DNA from: Hoeflea sp.
Lineage (GTDB): Bacteria; Pseudomonadota; Alphaproteobacteria; Rhizobiales; Rhizobiaceae
NCBI GenBank assembly: GCA_020637795.1
Contig: JACKJT010000003.1
Span: 248,001-312,000 of the forward strand
Reading direction: 5' to 3'
DNA length: 64,000 nt
Shown: piece by piece, positions 62,908 to 64,000 of the stretch
Layout: each line of letters begins with the position of its first letter
How positions within the stretch are numbered: the stretch's first letter is position 1
Made by a program: the position numbers and the translations under genes
The notes under the pieces: model-generated
Database searches by the model: none
The model's input: the letters and a program-made list of their open reading frames with translations, nothing else
Told to the model about the DNA's origin: nothing

Positions 62908-64000
62908 TCAGGCGGCCGGTTGCAGCAGGGTGGACAGCATCGCCTCGGCCGCCGGCGAACGCTCCGAGCGGTCGATGAAGCCGCCGCCGAACACCCGCGC
63001 CTCGTCGCCCGGGGCCGAATAGAGCACGCAGGCCTGCCCGGGCGCCACGCCCGCTTCGCCCTCGACCAGCTCGACCGAGATTTCGCCGCCCTCGCCGACG
63101 CGCAGGATCGCCGGCCGCGGCGGCCGGGTCGAGCGCACCTTGGCGAAGCAGTCCAGCCCCTCGGCACCGATGTCCGAAAGCGGGGTATCGCCGAGCCAGT
63201 TGACGTCGCGCAGGATCAGCCGCCTGGTGTCCAGTGCCTCGCGCGGGCCGACGATCACCCGCCGCGAGCGGGCATCAAGATGCACCACGTAGAGCGGGTC
63301 GCCGGTGGCGACACCAATGCCCCGCCGCTGGCCGATGGTGTAGTGAACGATGCCCTGGTGCTCGCCCAGCACCCTGCCGTCGATATGCACGATCTCGCCG
63401 GCCAAGGCCGCATTCGGCTTCAGCTTGGTGATGACGTTGGCGTATTTGCCCTGCGGCACGAAACAGATGTCCTGGCTGTCGGCCTTGTCGGCGACGCTAA
63501 GCCCCATTTCCTCGGCCAGTTCGCGGGTGCGGATCTTCGGCAGCTCGCCCAGCGGAAAGCGGACATAGTCGAGCTGGTCCTGCGTCGTCGCGAACAGGAA
63601 ATAACTCTGGTCGCGGTCCGAATCGATCGGCCGGTACAGCGCCCGCCGGCCCGGATTGCCCGGCGCCGGGTTGGGACGCGAGCGGATATAGTGCCCGGTT
63701 GCCAGCGCGTCGGCGCCCAGATCGCGGGCGGTCGCCAACAGGTCGGCGAACTTGACGGTCTGGTTGCAGGCCACGCACGGGATCGGCGTTTCGCCGGCGA
63801 CATAGCTTTCGGCGAACGGATTGATCACCGCTTCCTGGAAGCGCTTTTCGTAGTCAAGAACGTAATGTGGGATTCCCAGCGTCTCGCAGACGCGGCGGGC
63901 ATCGTCGATGTCCTGGCCGGCGCAGCAGGAGCCGGCGCGGTGCACGGCGGCGCCATGGTCGTAAAGCTGCAGCGTCACGCCCAGCACATCATAGCCCTCG
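62908..64000 (-). CDS. mnmA: tRNA-specific 2-thiouridylase MnmA (5' end outside window)
   Basis: This is the ~364-residue C-terminal part of MnmA, which thiolates U34 of tRNA-Lys, -Glu and -Gln. The nucleophile cysteine in IPCVACNQTVKF and the second active-site cysteine in SQDICFVPQGKY are present, as are DSDRDQSYFL and the HYTIGQRRGIG segment. The PP-loop (GMSGGVDSS) lies beyond the window; the frame is open to the edge (EGYDVLGVTLQ). It is convergent with the oxidoreductase gene. Confidence 0.95.
   Translation of the reverse strand, partial: EGYDVLGVTLQLYDHGAAVHRAGSCCAGQDIDDARRVCETLGIPHYVLDYEKRFQEAVINPFAESYVAGETPIPCVACNQTVKFADLLATARDLGADALATGHYIRSRPNPAPGNPGRRALYRPIDSDRDQSYFLFATTQDQLDYVRFPLGELPKIRTRELAEEMGLSVADKADSQDICFVPQGKYANVITKLKPNAALAGEIVHIDGRVLGEHQGIVHYTIGQRRGIGVATGDPLYVVHLDARSRRVIVGPREALDTRRLILRDVNWLGDTPLSDIGAEGLDCFAKVRSTRPPRPAILRVGEGGEISVELVEGEAGVAPGQACVLYSAPGDEARVFGGGFIDRSERSPAAEAMLSTLLQPAA

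Noticed and set aside
1..64000. CRISPR arrays
   Set aside because: No regularly spaced repeats were seen in any intergenic region.

Overview
The window looks like a high-GC alphaproteobacterial chromosome of the order Rhizobiales. The strongest pointer is a Rrf2 regulator at 4477-4935 that carries the RirA cysteine spacing. A Rhizobiales-type structured intergenic repeat is present twice, and many ABC, TRAP and TTT uptake systems are linked to sugar-acid and amine catabolism. A Hoeflea or Phyllobacteriaceae-like genus is my inference only.

Layout. 1-8.6 kb: end of an adenine deaminase gene, a GH13 alpha-glucosidase, an old-yellow-enzyme/TMADH-type oxidoreductase, rirA, a serine hydrolase, the Mrp/ApbC Fe-S scaffold ATPase and an AbrB-type membrane protein. 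8.6-15 kb: a tripartite tricarboxylate transporter (tctC-tctB-tctA), diverging from a TctD/TctE-like two-component system that is followed by an additional periplasmic binding protein. 15-21.2 kb: a GGDEF-EAL protein, a glycosyltransferase, a self-sufficient CYP116B-type P450 and a divergent IclR regulator with a 14-bp palindrome between them. 21.2-26.3 kb: a complete BMP-family ABC importer of the nucleoside type. 26.4-29.7 kb: a DUF374 acyltransferase, a glycosyltransferase and an M50 protease with CBS domains. 29.8-39.7 kb: a probable quaternary or methylated amine operon on the minus strand. It holds two 815-aa FAD/GcvT oxidoreductases, an MttB-like protein, an aldehyde dehydrogenase and a beta-hydroxyacid dehydrogenase, with a divergent LysR regulator. 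39.7-48.2 kb: msrQ, then a hexuronate operon (dctPQM TRAP transporter, cupin, kduI, kduD, uxuB, uxuA). The operon's uxaC is reduced to its 3' end by an IS21-family element.

48.2-61.4 kb is an accessory region ending at a tRNA(CAU) gene. It contains IS21 (istA/istB), an orphan histidine kinase with its terminator, an Omp25-like barrel, a small hypothetical protein, an IS5-family element, a serine recombinase and a probable antiphage locus. That locus is an exonuclease I homologue followed by a 1224-aa reverse transcriptase fused to a nitrilase domain. The RT-nitrilase architecture is that of class 1 defence-associated reverse transcriptases (DRT1); the ExoI-like neighbour is the part that deserves a closer look. 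The window ends with a Gfo/Idh/MocA oxidoreductase and the 5'-truncated mnmA gene.

Recurring design features: in all three complete transporter operons the binding-protein gene is promoter-proximal and is followed by a strong GC hairpin before the permease or ATPase genes. Several enzyme genes are coupled by 4-bp GTGA/ATGA overlaps. Divergent regulator/operon pairs carry visible palindromes.
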